Source of the DNA: an uncultured Akkermansia sp.
GTDB taxonomy: Bacteria > Verrucomicrobiota > Verrucomicrobiia > Verrucomicrobiales > Akkermansiaceae
Assembly: GCA_905200945.1 (NCBI GenBank)
Contig: CAJKMG010000004.1
Coordinates: forward strand, 71,085-135,084
Direction of reading: 5' to 3'
DNA: 64,000 nucleotides
Both the position numbers and the translations under genes were made by a program. This document shows positions 27,075 through 36,055 of the stretch, piece by piece (the first letter of the stretch is position 1; each line of letters begins with the position of its first letter). The notes beneath the pieces are model-generated. The model saw only the letters and a program-made list of their open reading frames with translations. It ran no database searches and was not told the origin of the DNA.

Positions 27075-27785
27075 TCACGCGCGTCTGCGGCGCATCATGA
27101 GGGCAGCCAGACCAATCAGGCTGAGGGATGCCGTAGCCGGTTCCGGAACGGCAGCCGCCGCAATGGCGCTAAGGTTGGCTTCCTGGGAAGCGGTAGCCTG
27201 CAACGTGGTATTATCTACGACGAGGTACTTGACGTAATCCGTGCCATAGGTGAATGAAGTCAGGGGGCCGAAAGTGTTCGTTCTCAAACCCGACTCATTC
27301 CCTCCATAGGTAGAGGCAGTCCCTTCGGAATCAACCAGGGTCAGATAAGTCCAGGTGCCGGTGCTGGTAATTTGATAAGTAACGGCGATGGACTCATAAG
27401 TGTTGTCGGCGAATAGCTGCCCCAGTCCCGAACTCAGGTTGACCGCAGAACCATTGACGGGACTGATCGCGCGGGTGTAACTCGTACCTTGCCAGGAGCC
27501 GTAGAGGCCCGCGTTGGGAGTGGTCCCGATGCCCAGGCCTATCTTATTATTGTTGGCCGAGAAAATAGTTCCGGAGACGTCGCCTGCCAGAATGGCGCTT
27601 TGGAAAGCCTGAGCGTCCAGGGCCATCGTCACGGAGAAATTGCCGTAACCGGAGTTGATTCCTTCCGTCAGGGTGTATGAGCCGCCAGCCAGCTGCAATG
27701 CACTGGAATCCAGAGTAAGGACGGGCTCCCCGTAGGCCAGGGTAAACAGAGACGCTGCCACCAGCGTAATAAATGCCGTTTTCAT
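27075..27785 (-). CDS. Exported PEP-CTERM protein, LamG-like
   Basis: The product has 236 residues. The signal peptide is MKTAFITLVAASLFTLAYG. The mature part is a Gly/Thr/Ser-rich beta domain in which the spacing NYSGxGxFSVxMxL and GIGTTPNAGLYGSW resembles LamG-type laminin folds. The C-terminus carries VPEP, a hydrophobic run and MMRRRRA, the PEP-CTERM-like sorting tail. No enzyme motif is seen. It is transcribed away from the porin gene across an AT-rich shared upstream region. Confidence 0.8.
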   Translation of the reverse strand: MKTAFITLVAASLFTLAYGEPVLTLDSSALQLAGGSYTLTEGINSGYGNFSVTMALDAQAFQSAILAGDVSGTIFSANNNKIGLGIGTTPNAGLYGSWQGTSYTRAISPVNGSAVNLSSGLGQLFADNTYESIAVTYQITSTGTWTYLTLVDSEGTASTYGGNESGLRTNTFGPLTSFTYGTDYVKYLVVDNTTLQATASQEANLSAIAAAAVPEPATASLSLIGLAALMMRRRRA

Positions 27786-28242
27786 GTGCTGAAATAAACG
27801 ATAAGAGATGGTAAGAAAGCGATATTATTTCTTCCTGACATTTGGTGTAACGGATTAGAAATCCGCAGTCAATACTATTTTTTCACAGGAAGTGAATTCG
27901 CCCCATTCCGCTTATCGCTTACACGGATATCTTTATTGGTATTTTTTGTTAGAAATGTTTATATATTATTACATATCATATGTTTATATCACACAAAAAC
28001 TACTGGCCTGCCAAAATCGGATTTCTAATCCGCGCCTCATCCGGACTCTTTTCAGGATACTTTACACGACATTTTCCGCATCTGAAAAAGCCCCTTATGC
28101 GGCTTTAACCATATTTTTAAGACACGAACACCTCAACAGAATCAACTTGAACAACTGCTCAAAAGTGCAGCACTCAAGCTATTCGCGTCAGCATCGGGCG
28201 GAGTTATGATACTTCCGGGAAAAGTCTTGTCTGACTGTCCAT
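27786..28242. other. AT-rich divergent intergenic region with paired inverted repeats
   Basis: No coding frame is supported. The 457-base stretch separates a PEP-CTERM gene (minus) from a porin gene (plus), contains several AT-only runs suited to promoters, and holds the two inverted 15-mers listed separately. Confidence 0.6.
27851..28032. repeat. 15-bp inverted repeat pair, 182 bp end to end
   Basis: CGGATTAGAAATCCG at 27851-27865 is exactly the reverse complement of CGGATTTCTAATCCG at 28018-28032. Each copy is itself a hairpin-like dyad (CGGATT/AATCCG with a 3-base centre). They could be two operator sites of one regulator or the ends of a tiny non-coding mobile element; no flanking target duplication is apparent. 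Confidence 0.6.
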
Positions 28243-29727
28243 ATGAGACATGTCATTCTTCCTTCCATGTGCGCTGTTGCCGTCGCGGCATCCTGCAATC
28301 CCGTCCTCGCCCAACAGGCAGCACCCTCCGCGGAGGCTGCCTCTGCTTACCTGAACACGGAACGCGGCCTGCGCGTAAAAACCCTGGAAGGCAGGGAAAT
28401 AAGCCCCAGCCTGATGAAAGGAATGCGCCCGGAAGAACAAATCACCAAGAGGACGCCCGGCGTTCCCACCAGACCCAGCGTGCTGCTTCAGCACGGAGGC
28501 GGGACTCCCGTTCCCGGTCTGGAATGGTTTGCGGCCAAGCCCCTCAAAATGATGCCGTACCTGGACAGTTCCTACGTTTTCGGCAATACCTGCGCGGAAC
28601 CGGACGCCTGGATACGCGAAGACGCGATTTCCACCGGAGCGCAGAAACTCAAGACCGCTCTCTCCAGATACGGCATTACTTATTCCGCCCAGTTCGGATT
28701 CAACTACACGGGACTGGCGGGCGGCGGCCTGAACGGAAAGACGGATTTCCCCTCCTACAATGGTTCCCTGCTGACCAATATCACCATCTTCCGCAATAAT
28801 TCCACGGGCAGCGGCCTGTACCTGGCCTCTGAGTTCGACTTCGGCAACGGCTTTGACTTCAATGAAGGCAGCAAAGGCCCCAAAACCACGCTGGGCTCCC
28901 TCCAGAACCCCACCAGCTCTTTCCAGGGGCCGGATCCCCACCTGAGCAACCTGAGCCTGGCATGGGTGGGTGCGGGAGGAAAGCTCCTGTTGATGGCGGG
29001 CCAGCTGGACACTACCAATTATATGGATCACAACGCCTACGCCAATTCCCATAACAATAACCTCACCAACAGCGTTTTCGGAAATAATCCCGTACTCCCC
29101 CTGACGGATAATTCCCTGGGTTTCCATTTCGCGTGGCAGCCGACCACCTCCTTTTATGTGATGGGAGCCACCGCCGCCAATAACATGACTCAAAACCACA
29201 ATCCTTTCCGGAACCTGAATTCCGACAATTGGACGAACGTGCTTGAATTCGGCTACGTGGCGGAAGATTTTTGCAGCATGGGCCCCGGCGTGTACCGCCT
29301 CCAGCCCTTTTTCACCACCAGCAACGGTGAAAACGGGGGCGGCGTGGCCGTAAACTTCCAGCAGCAGCTGGGCCGCAGCAGCCACCTGGGGTGGTTCTTC
29401 CGCGGCGGCTGGGCAAGCGATGACGCAGCCACGCTGACCGGAGTACGCTGCGCGGCCACCACTGGGCTGGTGCTTCTCTCCCCCTTCCGGGGAAAAGGCG
29501 CTTCCAATGACGGATACCTGGGCCTCGGTCTCCTCTGGCAGCAGGGGGCTAAAAAGGACGGCCCGTACGTGAACAGGAATGAATACGGCATTGAATTGAC
29601 ATACGTGGCCCAGGTGACGCCCACCATGACGCTCCAGCCTGATATTCAACTTGTCAAGAATCCCGTCAACGGCCGCAGGGGGCAAACGGCGGTGGTTTTC
29701 CAGATACAGAACGTCTGGTCATGGTAA
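28243..29727 (+). CDS. OprB-family carbohydrate-selective porin
   Basis: The product has 494 residues. A signal peptide ends near VLAQQA. The mature protein has the alternating beta-strand and Gly/Asn-rich loop pattern of a 16-stranded barrel and ends in a terminal aromatic (NVWSW), as outer-membrane barrels do. Segments such as SRYGITYSAQFGFNYTGLAGGG, split here only for description, match the start of OprB barrels. It should take up sugars across the outer membrane, which suits a mucin-glycan degrader with several glycosidases nearby. Confidence 0.85.
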   Translation: MRHVILPSMCAVAVAASCNPVLAQQAAPSAEAASAYLNTERGLRVKTLEGREISPSLMKGMRPEEQITKRTPGVPTRPSVLLQHGGGTPVPGLEWFAAKPLKMMPYLDSSYVFGNTCAEPDAWIREDAISTGAQKLKTALSRYGITYSAQFGFNYTGLAGGGLNGKTDFPSYNGSLLTNITIFRNNSTGSGLYLASEFDFGNGFDFNEGSKGPKTTLGSLQNPTSSFQGPDPHLSNLSLAWVGAGGKLLLMAGQLDTTNYMDHNAYANSHNNNLTNSVFGNNPVLPLTDNSLGFHFAWQPTTSFYVMGATAANNMTQNHNPFRNLNSDNWTNVLEFGYVAEDFCSMGPGVYRLQPFFTTSNGENGGGVAVNFQQQLGRSSHLGWFFRGGWASDDAATLTGVRCAATTGLVLLSPFRGKGASNDGYLGLGLLWQQGAKKDGPYVNRNEYGIELTYVAQVTPTMTLQPDIQLVKNPVNGRRGQTAVVFQIQNVWSW

Positions 29728-29812
29728 AAGCCTTTCCGGAAAACAGGAAAATATTGATCGCATTTCCCGGAAATCATGTCTAAATGGAAATGTTCTTATT
29801 TGGACCACGCAC

Positions 29813-31033
29813 ATGAAGCGCATTCAGAAACTTTCCATGCAGGAGGCGGAGCAGGCCTCCCTGAATCATGAGATTTTAACTACATGGCGTCCCGGGGAGA
29901 CTCTGGGGGAACACATGGAGCGCCGCGGCGTCAGCCGACGCGAATTCAACAAATGGTGCCTGAAAATGATCTCCCTGATGGGCGTCGCCACCGTAACGGG
30001 CGGCATTTCCAACGCCCAGGAAATTGCGGACAAAATGGCCGCATTGAAACGTCCTGTAGTCATCTGGCTCCAGCTCCAGGAATGTACCGGATGCCTGGAA
30101 AGCACCATCCGCAGCTATAACGAGGAAATCGGGGACATGGTGCTTTCCGCCGTCTCCATGCCTTACGTGGAACTTCTGATGGCCCCTTCAGGAGAAGCGG
30201 CCAACCAGGCTCTGGAAGACGCGATCAAGGAGCCCCACATCCTCGTCATCAACGGGTCCGTTCCGGTCAATGACGGAGGGGTGTACTGCACTATAGCCGG
30301 TGATACCGTGGAGAATATGCTGCGCCATTGCGCGGAAAACGCATCCTATATTTTGGCCGTGGGCTCGTGCGCGTACTTCGGCTCCATCCAGGCCGCCCGT
30401 CCCAACCCTACCGGGGCCGTGGGCATCCGGGACATCCTGACGGACCGCACGGTCATCAACGTGCCCGGCTGCCCGCCCATCGGGGACGTGATTACGGCCG
30501 TCATCATGTACATCCTTACGTTTGACCGCGCCCCGGAATGCGACCAGGAGTCGCGCCCGCTGATGGCATACGGTACCCGCATCCACAATAATTGCCCGCG
30601 CCGCGCCCATTTTGACGCCGGACAGTTCGTCAACGTGTTTGATGACGAGAACGCCCGGGAATGCTTCTGCCTGTACAAAGTGGGCTGCAAGGGCCCGGAC
30701 ACCTTCTCCCCCTGCCCCATCGTCAAATGGAACGGCGGCGTCAGTTTCCCCATCCAGTCCGGCCACCCGTGCATCGGCTGTACGGAGCTGTACTTCTTTG
30801 ACCGCATGACTCCGTTTTACAAGACGCTGCCGAACGTGAACGGATTCGGCGTGGAAGCCTCCGCCAACATCATCGGGGCTGTGGGCGTAGCCGGTGCCGG
30901 CGCGGCCATCGCCGCCCATGCCGTGGGCTCCGCCATTCATTACAGGAAGCAGCACATGAAGGAGGAAGCAAACGTCTCCCTGCCCGCCTTCGGAGACGCT
31001 CCCGGCTCGCCCGACAAGGAAACTGAAGAATAG
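29813..31033 (+). CDS. hyaA: [NiFe] uptake hydrogenase small subunit
   Basis: The product has 406 residues from ATG 29813. A twin-arginine signal is present (SRREF, R42-R43, then a hydrophobic run to about residue 69), so the folded heterodimer is exported by Tat. Cluster ligands are complete: ECTGC plus GSC and PGCPP for the proximal cluster; HNNC, CLYKVGC for the distal; SPCP and PCIGC for the medial. The proximal motif is ECTGC rather than ECTCC, so the extra Cys of oxygen-tolerant enzymes is absent. A C-terminal helix (~residues 355-377) anchors the complex in the membrane. First gene of a five-gene operon. Confidence 0.95.
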   Translation: MKRIQKLSMQEAEQASLNHEILTTWRPGETLGEHMERRGVSRREFNKWCLKMISLMGVATVTGGISNAQEIADKMAALKRPVVIWLQLQECTGCLESTIRSYNEEIGDMVLSAVSMPYVELLMAPSGEAANQALEDAIKEPHILVINGSVPVNDGGVYCTIAGDTVENMLRHCAENASYILAVGSCAYFGSIQAARPNPTGAVGIRDILTDRTVINVPGCPPIGDVITAVIMYILTFDRAPECDQESRPLMAYGTRIHNNCPRRAHFDAGQFVNVFDDENARECFCLYKVGCKGPDTFSPCPIVKWNGGVSFPIQSGHPCIGCTELYFFDRMTPFYKTLPNVNGFGVEASANIIGAVGVAGAGAAIAAHAVGSAIHYRKQHMKEEANVSLPAFGDAPGSPDKETEE

Positions 31034-31059
31034 CCAGAAGCCCTTACCACCAGATTACC

Positions 31060-32817
31060 ATGAGCAATTACACATCAGCGGACGTTCCGGAATCCAGCCG
31101 GGTGGTCATTGACCCGGTGACGCGCATTGAAGGCCACCTGCGGGTGGAAATGGAGGCCGGGGACGGCGTCATCAAAAACGCCTGGACGTCCACCACGCAG
31201 TACCGCGGCATCGAGGTGATCGCCTGCAAGCGGGATCCCCGGGACGTCTGGGCTTTTGTGGAACGCATCTGCGGCGTCTGCACGGGCACGCACGCCATTG
31301 CGGCCCTGGCTGCGGTGGAAGACGCGCTCCAGTACCCGGTGCCTGTTCAGGCCCGCCTCATGCGCGACCTGGTCAGCGGAGCCCTGGGCATCCAGGACCA
31401 CGTCATCCATTTTTACCAGCTCCAGGCCATGGACTGGGTGGACGTGATGTCCGCCCTGAAGGCGGACCCCGCGGAAACCGCCGCCATCGCCAAGTCCCTT
31501 TCCGACTGGCCCCTGTCCTCCGCCGCGTATTTCGCCGGAGTGCAGAAGAAGCTGAAGGACTCTATCGCCTACGGGCAGTATTCCATCTTTACAAACGGCT
31601 ACTGGGGCCATCCGGCCTACAAGCTGCCGCCGGAGGTGAATTTGCTGGGCGTGGCGCACTACCTCCAGGCCCTGGTCTGGCAGCGGGACATGATCAAAAT
31701 CCACACCATTCTGGGCGGCAAGAACCCGCACCCGAACTTTCTGGTCGGCGGCATGGCCTGCGCCATCAACATGAACAATGACCAGGCCATCAACCAGTTT
31801 TCCCTGAGCTACCTGAAGCAGCTGGTGCAAACCTGCCACGACTTCATCCATAAAGTATATTATCCGGACATTGTCGCCATCGCCGGATTTTATAAGGACT
31901 ACGCCCACATTGGCGCGTCCAATCCCAACTTTTTCTGCACCGGGGCTCCGTCTGAAATCAACACGGGCGCCCCCGCCGGCAAAGGCATGATCAAACCCGG
32001 CGTGCTGCTGAACGGGGATTACAGGAACGTGCTTCCCTTTGACCAGGACAAGATCAAAGAATTCGTCACCAGCTCCTGGTACAAATACTCGGAAGGCAGG
32101 GATGCGGGCCTGGCTCCGTATGACGGGGAGACGAATGCGGACTACAACGGCCCCAGGCCGCCCTACAAGTGGCTTTCCGACCGTCCGCAGTACACCTGGG
32201 TGAAAGCCCCGCGCTATGACGGCCACGCGATGGCCGTGGGCCCGAACGCCCGCATGATGATTGGCTATGCCCAGGGGGTTCCCGCCATCGTGGAACGGGT
32301 GGATGCCGCCTGCGATAAGCTGGGCCTGCCGCGTGACAACGCCTTCATGAACTCCACGCTGGGCCGCGTGTACGGCCGTGCGCTGGACGCCCTGATCAAC
32401 GTGGACATGATGGTGGACCAGCTCCAGGAAATGACGGACCGCATCAGGAACGGGGAAACCGCCACCTTCAACCCGGAAAAATGGGAGCCGGAAACCTGGC
32501 CCTCCTCCTGCAAGGGCGTGGGCTGGGTGGAAGCGCCCCGCGGCAGCCTGAGCCACTGGGTGCGGATTGAAAACGGCCAGACGGCGAATTACCAGGCTGT
32601 GGTCCCCAGCACATGGAACAGCTCAGGCCGGGATGCGGAGGGGCAGATGGGGCCATACGAATATTCCCTGGCCCATACCGGAAAACACCCGCTGGTGGAC
32701 CCCTCCCGCCCGGTAGAGCCCCTGCGCACCATTCACAGCTATGACCCGTGCCAATCCTGCGCCGTCCATTTGTTTGACGAAGAAGGGGAGGCCATTCTGA
32801 CCAGACAGGACCCGTGA
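31060..32817 (+). CDS. hyaB: [NiFe] uptake hydrogenase large subunit
   Basis: The product has 585 residues. It holds the NiFe(CN)2CO centre and oxidises H2. The N-terminal metal motif is RICGVC (C71, C74) and the C-terminal motif DPCQSCAVH (C564, C567, H570). Fifteen residues follow H570, the peptide removed by the maturation protease encoded two genes downstream. Both motifs and overall length place it in the group 1 membrane-bound uptake class. It starts 26 bases after the small subunit gene and overlaps the cytochrome gene by four bases. Confidence 0.96.
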   Translation: MSNYTSADVPESSRVVIDPVTRIEGHLRVEMEAGDGVIKNAWTSTTQYRGIEVIACKRDPRDVWAFVERICGVCTGTHAIAALAAVEDALQYPVPVQARLMRDLVSGALGIQDHVIHFYQLQAMDWVDVMSALKADPAETAAIAKSLSDWPLSSAAYFAGVQKKLKDSIAYGQYSIFTNGYWGHPAYKLPPEVNLLGVAHYLQALVWQRDMIKIHTILGGKNPHPNFLVGGMACAINMNNDQAINQFSLSYLKQLVQTCHDFIHKVYYPDIVAIAGFYKDYAHIGASNPNFFCTGAPSEINTGAPAGKGMIKPGVLLNGDYRNVLPFDQDKIKEFVTSSWYKYSEGRDAGLAPYDGETNADYNGPRPPYKWLSDRPQYTWVKAPRYDGHAMAVGPNARMMIGYAQGVPAIVERVDAACDKLGLPRDNAFMNSTLGRVYGRALDALINVDMMVDQLQEMTDRIRNGETATFNPEKWEPETWPSSCKGVGWVEAPRGSLSHWVRIENGQTANYQAVVPSTWNSSGRDAEGQMGPYEYSLAHTGKHPLVDPSRPVEPLRTIHSYDPCQSCAVHLFDEEGEAILTRQDP

Positions 32818-33986
32818 AAACGACTCTTATCGATAACGACCTCACCCTGGCGGTGGAGGATGCCATTCCGGCCAGTCCGGTGTACGCTCCGGAAGAAATC
32901 CTGGCTCTGGCCGTGTGCGCCTCCCCCAACGGCAGCAGGGACGCGGGAGACCTGGCCCTGCTCCATGCCGCGCGTGAACGCGGCATAACCCTCCCTTACG
33001 CCCAGCGGGAAAACTCCTGGGAGGCTCCCTCCCGGGAAAGGCCGTACAGCACGGCTGTTCTGAAAGCCGCAGACAAGGCGGACGCCTCCCCTTTCATGGT
33101 AGCCCGCGGCAGCCTGAAGGCGCTGGAAAAACTGTGCGAAGTCAGCTCCCTGGAAAAGGAGCGCATGAACAAGGCCTTTGAAGAGCATTCCCCCTCCGGC
33201 TTTGAACCCGTGGCCGTGGCCGTCCACCGGTCCGGCGCGCCGTGGCGCCTGTTGGGCGTCGTGCCCATGCACGCCATGAGGGACGTGCGCCGCCTCTCCA
33301 TGGCCAAGGCCAATTTCCGCTATTTCCACGTCTGGGACTGGCCTCTGCGCGTGCTGCACTGGACGTGGGTGCTCTGCATCATCGGCCTGTCCGCCACAGG
33401 CATCTGCATCGCGGAAGGGTGGTTCCTGAAAATGGGGGATTTGCACGGGGCTTTCCAATTCGGAACGCTCCGCTTCGTGCATTATGCGCTGGGGTGGATT
33501 CTGGTGGTGGTGATGATGCTGCGTTTTTCCTGCTTCTTCATGGCCTCCAACAAATACCAGAGCTTCCGGGCCCTGTTCCCCATTTCCAGACAGGAGTGGA
33601 AGGATTTGTACGCCACGGCGGTGGACTACCTGTTCGCCCGCAGTTATGACGGCCCCCGCTACATCGGCCACAATCCCCTGCAGCAGTGGACATACACGGG
33701 CGTGTACGTCCTGTTCACCACCATGGTGGTGACCGGGCTGGCCCTGTATGCCCTGTATGAGCCGCGCCACTGGTTCTACCGCTGGTTCATGCCGCTGAAC
33801 GACCTGATAGGCATTCCGTACGTGCGCCTGGTGCATTTGATCGGCATGTGGTGCTTCATCATCTTCGCCATGATCCACGTGTACCTTTCCATCCTTTCCG
33901 GAAACGTGGACCGGGACGGCACCATCTCCTCCATGTTCAGCGGCGGACGATGGCTGCGCAAGGGCGTCAAATTCCGGGATGAATAA
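32814..33986 (+). CDS. hyaC: Hydrogenase b-type cytochrome fused to a P-type ATPase N-domain-like region
   Basis: The product has 390 residues and starts at GTG 32814, overlapping the large-subunit stop. Residues ~169-390 are a HyaC-type cytochrome b with four membrane spans and candidate heme His (H172, H182, and His in FVHYALGW and VHLIGMW). Such proteins are usually ~220-250 residues and pass electrons from hydrogenase to quinone. Residues ~25-160 are extra and soluble, and follow P-type (H+-ATPase-like) nucleotide-binding domains block by block: EEILALAVCAS, RDAGDLALL, ARGSLKALEKLCEV where KGAPE...ELC is usual, then GFEPVAVAV and WRLLGVVPM. The DKTGT phosphorylation site is absent and no ATPase gene is adjacent, so this is a lone N-domain-like module, possibly nucleotide-sensing. 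The fusion is one uninterrupted frame. Confidence 0.9.
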   Translation: MKTTLIDNDLTLAVEDAIPASPVYAPEEILALAVCASPNGSRDAGDLALLHAARERGITLPYAQRENSWEAPSRERPYSTAVLKAADKADASPFMVARGSLKALEKLCEVSSLEKERMNKAFEEHSPSGFEPVAVAVHRSGAPWRLLGVVPMHAMRDVRRLSMAKANFRYFHVWDWPLRVLHWTWVLCIIGLSATGICIAEGWFLKMGDLHGAFQFGTLRFVHYALGWILVVVMMLRFSCFFMASNKYQSFRALFPISRQEWKDLYATAVDYLFARSYDGPRYIGHNPLQQWTYTGVYVLFTTMVVTGLALYALYEPRHWFYRWFMPLNDLIGIPYVRLVHLIGMWCFIIFAMIHVYLSILSGNVDRDGTISSMFSGGRWLRKGVKFRDE

Positions 33987-34007
33987 CCTCTCCGCCCTCC
34001 CTTTGAC

Positions 34008-34553
34008 ATGAAATTGGAGCCATACACGGAAGAACTGCGGGGCTGCCCCGTGAAGGGAAATGCCTATCCCGTGCTCGTGCTGGGCATCGGAAACCCGCTC
34101 ATGGGGGACGACGGCGCAGGCGTGGAGCTGGCCCACCGCCTCCAGGAACGGGACTACGGCCCGCTGGTCCACGTGGAGGAAGGGGGAACGCAGGGCATGA
34201 CCCTGCTTCCCCTGCTGGAAGATGCGGACACGCTCATCCTGCTGGACGCCGTCAGGACGGGGGCCCTGCCGGGAACCGTCGTCACGCGCAGCCGGGAAGA
34301 ACTGCCGCGCCACTTTTCCCGCGTTATGTCTCCCCACCAGATAGGCATGAAGGAAGTGCTGGGGGCGGCCCAGCTGTGCGGCACCCTGCCGCGCGCCATC
34401 ACGCTGGTGGGAGTGGAGGCCCTGCATACGGATTTCTGCCGCCCCATGTCCGCGGAGGTGCAGGAAGCCCTGCCGAAGGCGCTGGACACGGCGGAGGCCC
34501 TCATCGCCCGCGCCCTGGCGGAACATCAGGCCCGGAAAAACGCCCATGCATGA
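34008..34553 (+). CDS. hyaD: Hydrogenase maturation endopeptidase
   Basis: The product has 181 residues, HybD/HupD family. It trims the C-terminal peptide of the large subunit after nickel insertion. The Ni-sensing residues are visible: the acidic site in GNPLMGDDGAGVEL (Asp where many homologues have Glu), Asp in LLDAVRTG and His in SPHQIGMKE. It starts 21 bases after the cytochrome gene and overlaps hypA by eight bases. Confidence 0.92.
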   Translation: MKLEPYTEELRGCPVKGNAYPVLVLGIGNPLMGDDGAGVELAHRLQERDYGPLVHVEEGGTQGMTLLPLLEDADTLILLDAVRTGALPGTVVTRSREELPRHFSRVMSPHQIGMKEVLGAAQLCGTLPRAITLVGVEALHTDFCRPMSAEVQEALPKALDTAEALIARALAEHQARKNAHA

Positions 34554-34887
34554 AGTAGGCATCATGGAAGGCGCGCTGGACATGGCCCGGCGGCTTATGG
34601 AAAAACGCGGAGGAAACAGGCTGAGGCGCGTGCACATGACCATCGGCAGCCTGAGCAGCGTGGTGCCGGAAGCCCTTCAATCCGCCTTCCTGGCCCTGAA
34701 AGACTCGTATGCGGCGCAGGATGCGGCCCTGGACATCGCCTGGGTGGAGGCCGTGTGCCGCTGTGACGCATGCCGGACGGATTTTTCTTTTACGGAACAC
34801 GGCTACATCTGCCCCGGCTGCGGGGAACCGGCCCTGGCCATCCTGCGCGGGCGGGAACTGGAGCTGACCCGTGTGGAGTGGGAATGA
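34546..34887 (+). CDS. hypA: Hydrogenase nickel-incorporation protein HypA
   Basis: The product has 113 residues. HypA delivers nickel to the large subunit with HypB. The N-terminal Met-His-Glu nickel site is intact and the zinc site has two CxxC pairs (CDAC and CPGC). The other maturation genes (hypB, C, D, E, F) are not in this window and must lie elsewhere for the hydrogenase to be active. Confidence 0.93.
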   Translation: MHEVGIMEGALDMARRLMEKRGGNRLRRVHMTIGSLSSVVPEALQSAFLALKDSYAAQDAALDIAWVEAVCRCDACRTDFSFTEHGYICPGCGEPALAILRGRELELTRVEWE

Positions 34888-35011
34888 ACAGTGCCCCTTC
34901 CGGGAAAAATAAGGGAAATTTACGCGAACACTTTCCCCGGACGGATGGTCTAATACCATTGGAGCGCATCCATCGTGCTTCAAACGTCAAACCAACTATG
35001 TAACCAGAGCC

Positions 35012-35959
35012 ATGAGCAATATCAACCCATTCATTCTAACAGGGATGATGCCGCTTTCAGCCTCATCCATGAACCGAGTCTCCTACATGTGCCCGGTCAC
35101 CATCAGCAATGATGTAGTGCAGGGCCAGACGGATATTCAGGATTCCCTTACCGTTGATTCCGGCGGAAATCTTTACATCATCAACGCTCCTGTTTACGTG
35201 GGCGGCCCCAATCAGCCGGACCACGGGCACCGCACCGCCCACCTCGTCATCCGGAACGGAGGCGCCATGACGCTCCTGGGCAACCTGCCGGACCATATGA
35301 CCGTTTTCCTGGGGGACAAGGCCAACGGCAGTCTGGAAATCAACGGCGGCCGCCTTCTGATGGGCCAGGGGCGCATTCAGGGCTCCAGGGAGCATGAAGG
35401 CAGAATCGCCATGGCGGACGGCTGGCTCTTCGCCTCGGAAGTGGATCTGCCGGCGGAGGGCTCGGAACTCGTTATCAGGCACGGCCTGATGCGTATCAAA
35501 AAACTCTCCGGCAACGCGTCCACCCGCATTTACGGAGGCGTTCTGCATGTAAAGGAGGAAGCCCGCGCCAGCCGCATCCATCTGATAGACGACGGCGTGC
35601 TGCTGCTGGGCAGCGTCACCAGCCAGCCCTCCGCGGACGTCATGGCCGGAGCAGGCATCAACTTCCGCGGGGACGGCGGGGCGCTGGTCATCCGCATCCC
35701 CCACCCGGAAAACGCTCTGACGCGCACGCGGGAGGCGGAACATGTCTTTGACGAACTGCTCCGGAGGGGCAAACTCTTTCATGACAGCGAACCCATGACC
35801 AGCTTCCAGGGGTTCCACATGAGGGAGTTCACGGGGCATGACGGGCTGACGTACGCCGCGCTGCGCCCCTCCGCCCAGCTGGACGCGGAACAGAATCAGG
35901 TTACCCGCCTGCTCCATACGTTCATGTACGGCGGCAGTGAAAAGGACATGCCCATCTGA
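35012..35959 (+). CDS. Predicted beta-solenoid protein, unknown function
   Basis: The product has 315 residues. It has repeated short strands of the form LxIxGGxLxLxG (for example LVIRNGGAMTLLG and SLEINGGRLLMGQG), the pattern of parallel beta-helix or autotransporter passenger-like proteins. No signal peptide, membrane helix or PEP-CTERM tail is evident. It follows the hydrogenase operon after 124 bases and is closed by a terminator, so it is probably independent. Confidence 0.65.
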   Translation: MSNINPFILTGMMPLSASSMNRVSYMCPVTISNDVVQGQTDIQDSLTVDSGGNLYIINAPVYVGGPNQPDHGHRTAHLVIRNGGAMTLLGNLPDHMTVFLGDKANGSLEINGGRLLMGQGRIQGSREHEGRIAMADGWLFASEVDLPAEGSELVIRHGLMRIKKLSGNASTRIYGGVLHVKEEARASRIHLIDDGVLLLGSVTSQPSADVMAGAGINFRGDGGALVIRIPHPENALTRTREAEHVFDELLRRGKLFHDSEPMTSFQGFHMREFTGHDGLTYAALRPSAQLDAEQNQVTRLLHTFMYGGSEKDMPI

Positions 35960-35990
35960 CCCCCTCCGGCAAATGGAAAGCCCTCATCAA

Positions 35991-36023
35991 AAAACCGCCG
36001 GCCCGGAATGCCGGCGGTTTTTT
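35991..36023 (+). terminator. Terminator of the beta-solenoid gene
   Basis: A 12-bp stem (AAAACCGCCGGC 35991-36002 with GCCGGCGGTTTT from 36010) encloses a 7-base loop and ends in TTTTTT. It would also act for the convergent gene at 36.1-36.5 kb. Confidence 0.85.
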
Positions 36024-36055
36024 CATCTGTTGATCTGCTGAAAAACGGAAAAACG

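Noticed and set aside
1732..28204. Shared 13-mer CATCGGGCGGAGT at 1732-1744 and 28192-28204
   Set aside because: A 13-base match is expected by chance many times in a window this size, and the flanks differ.
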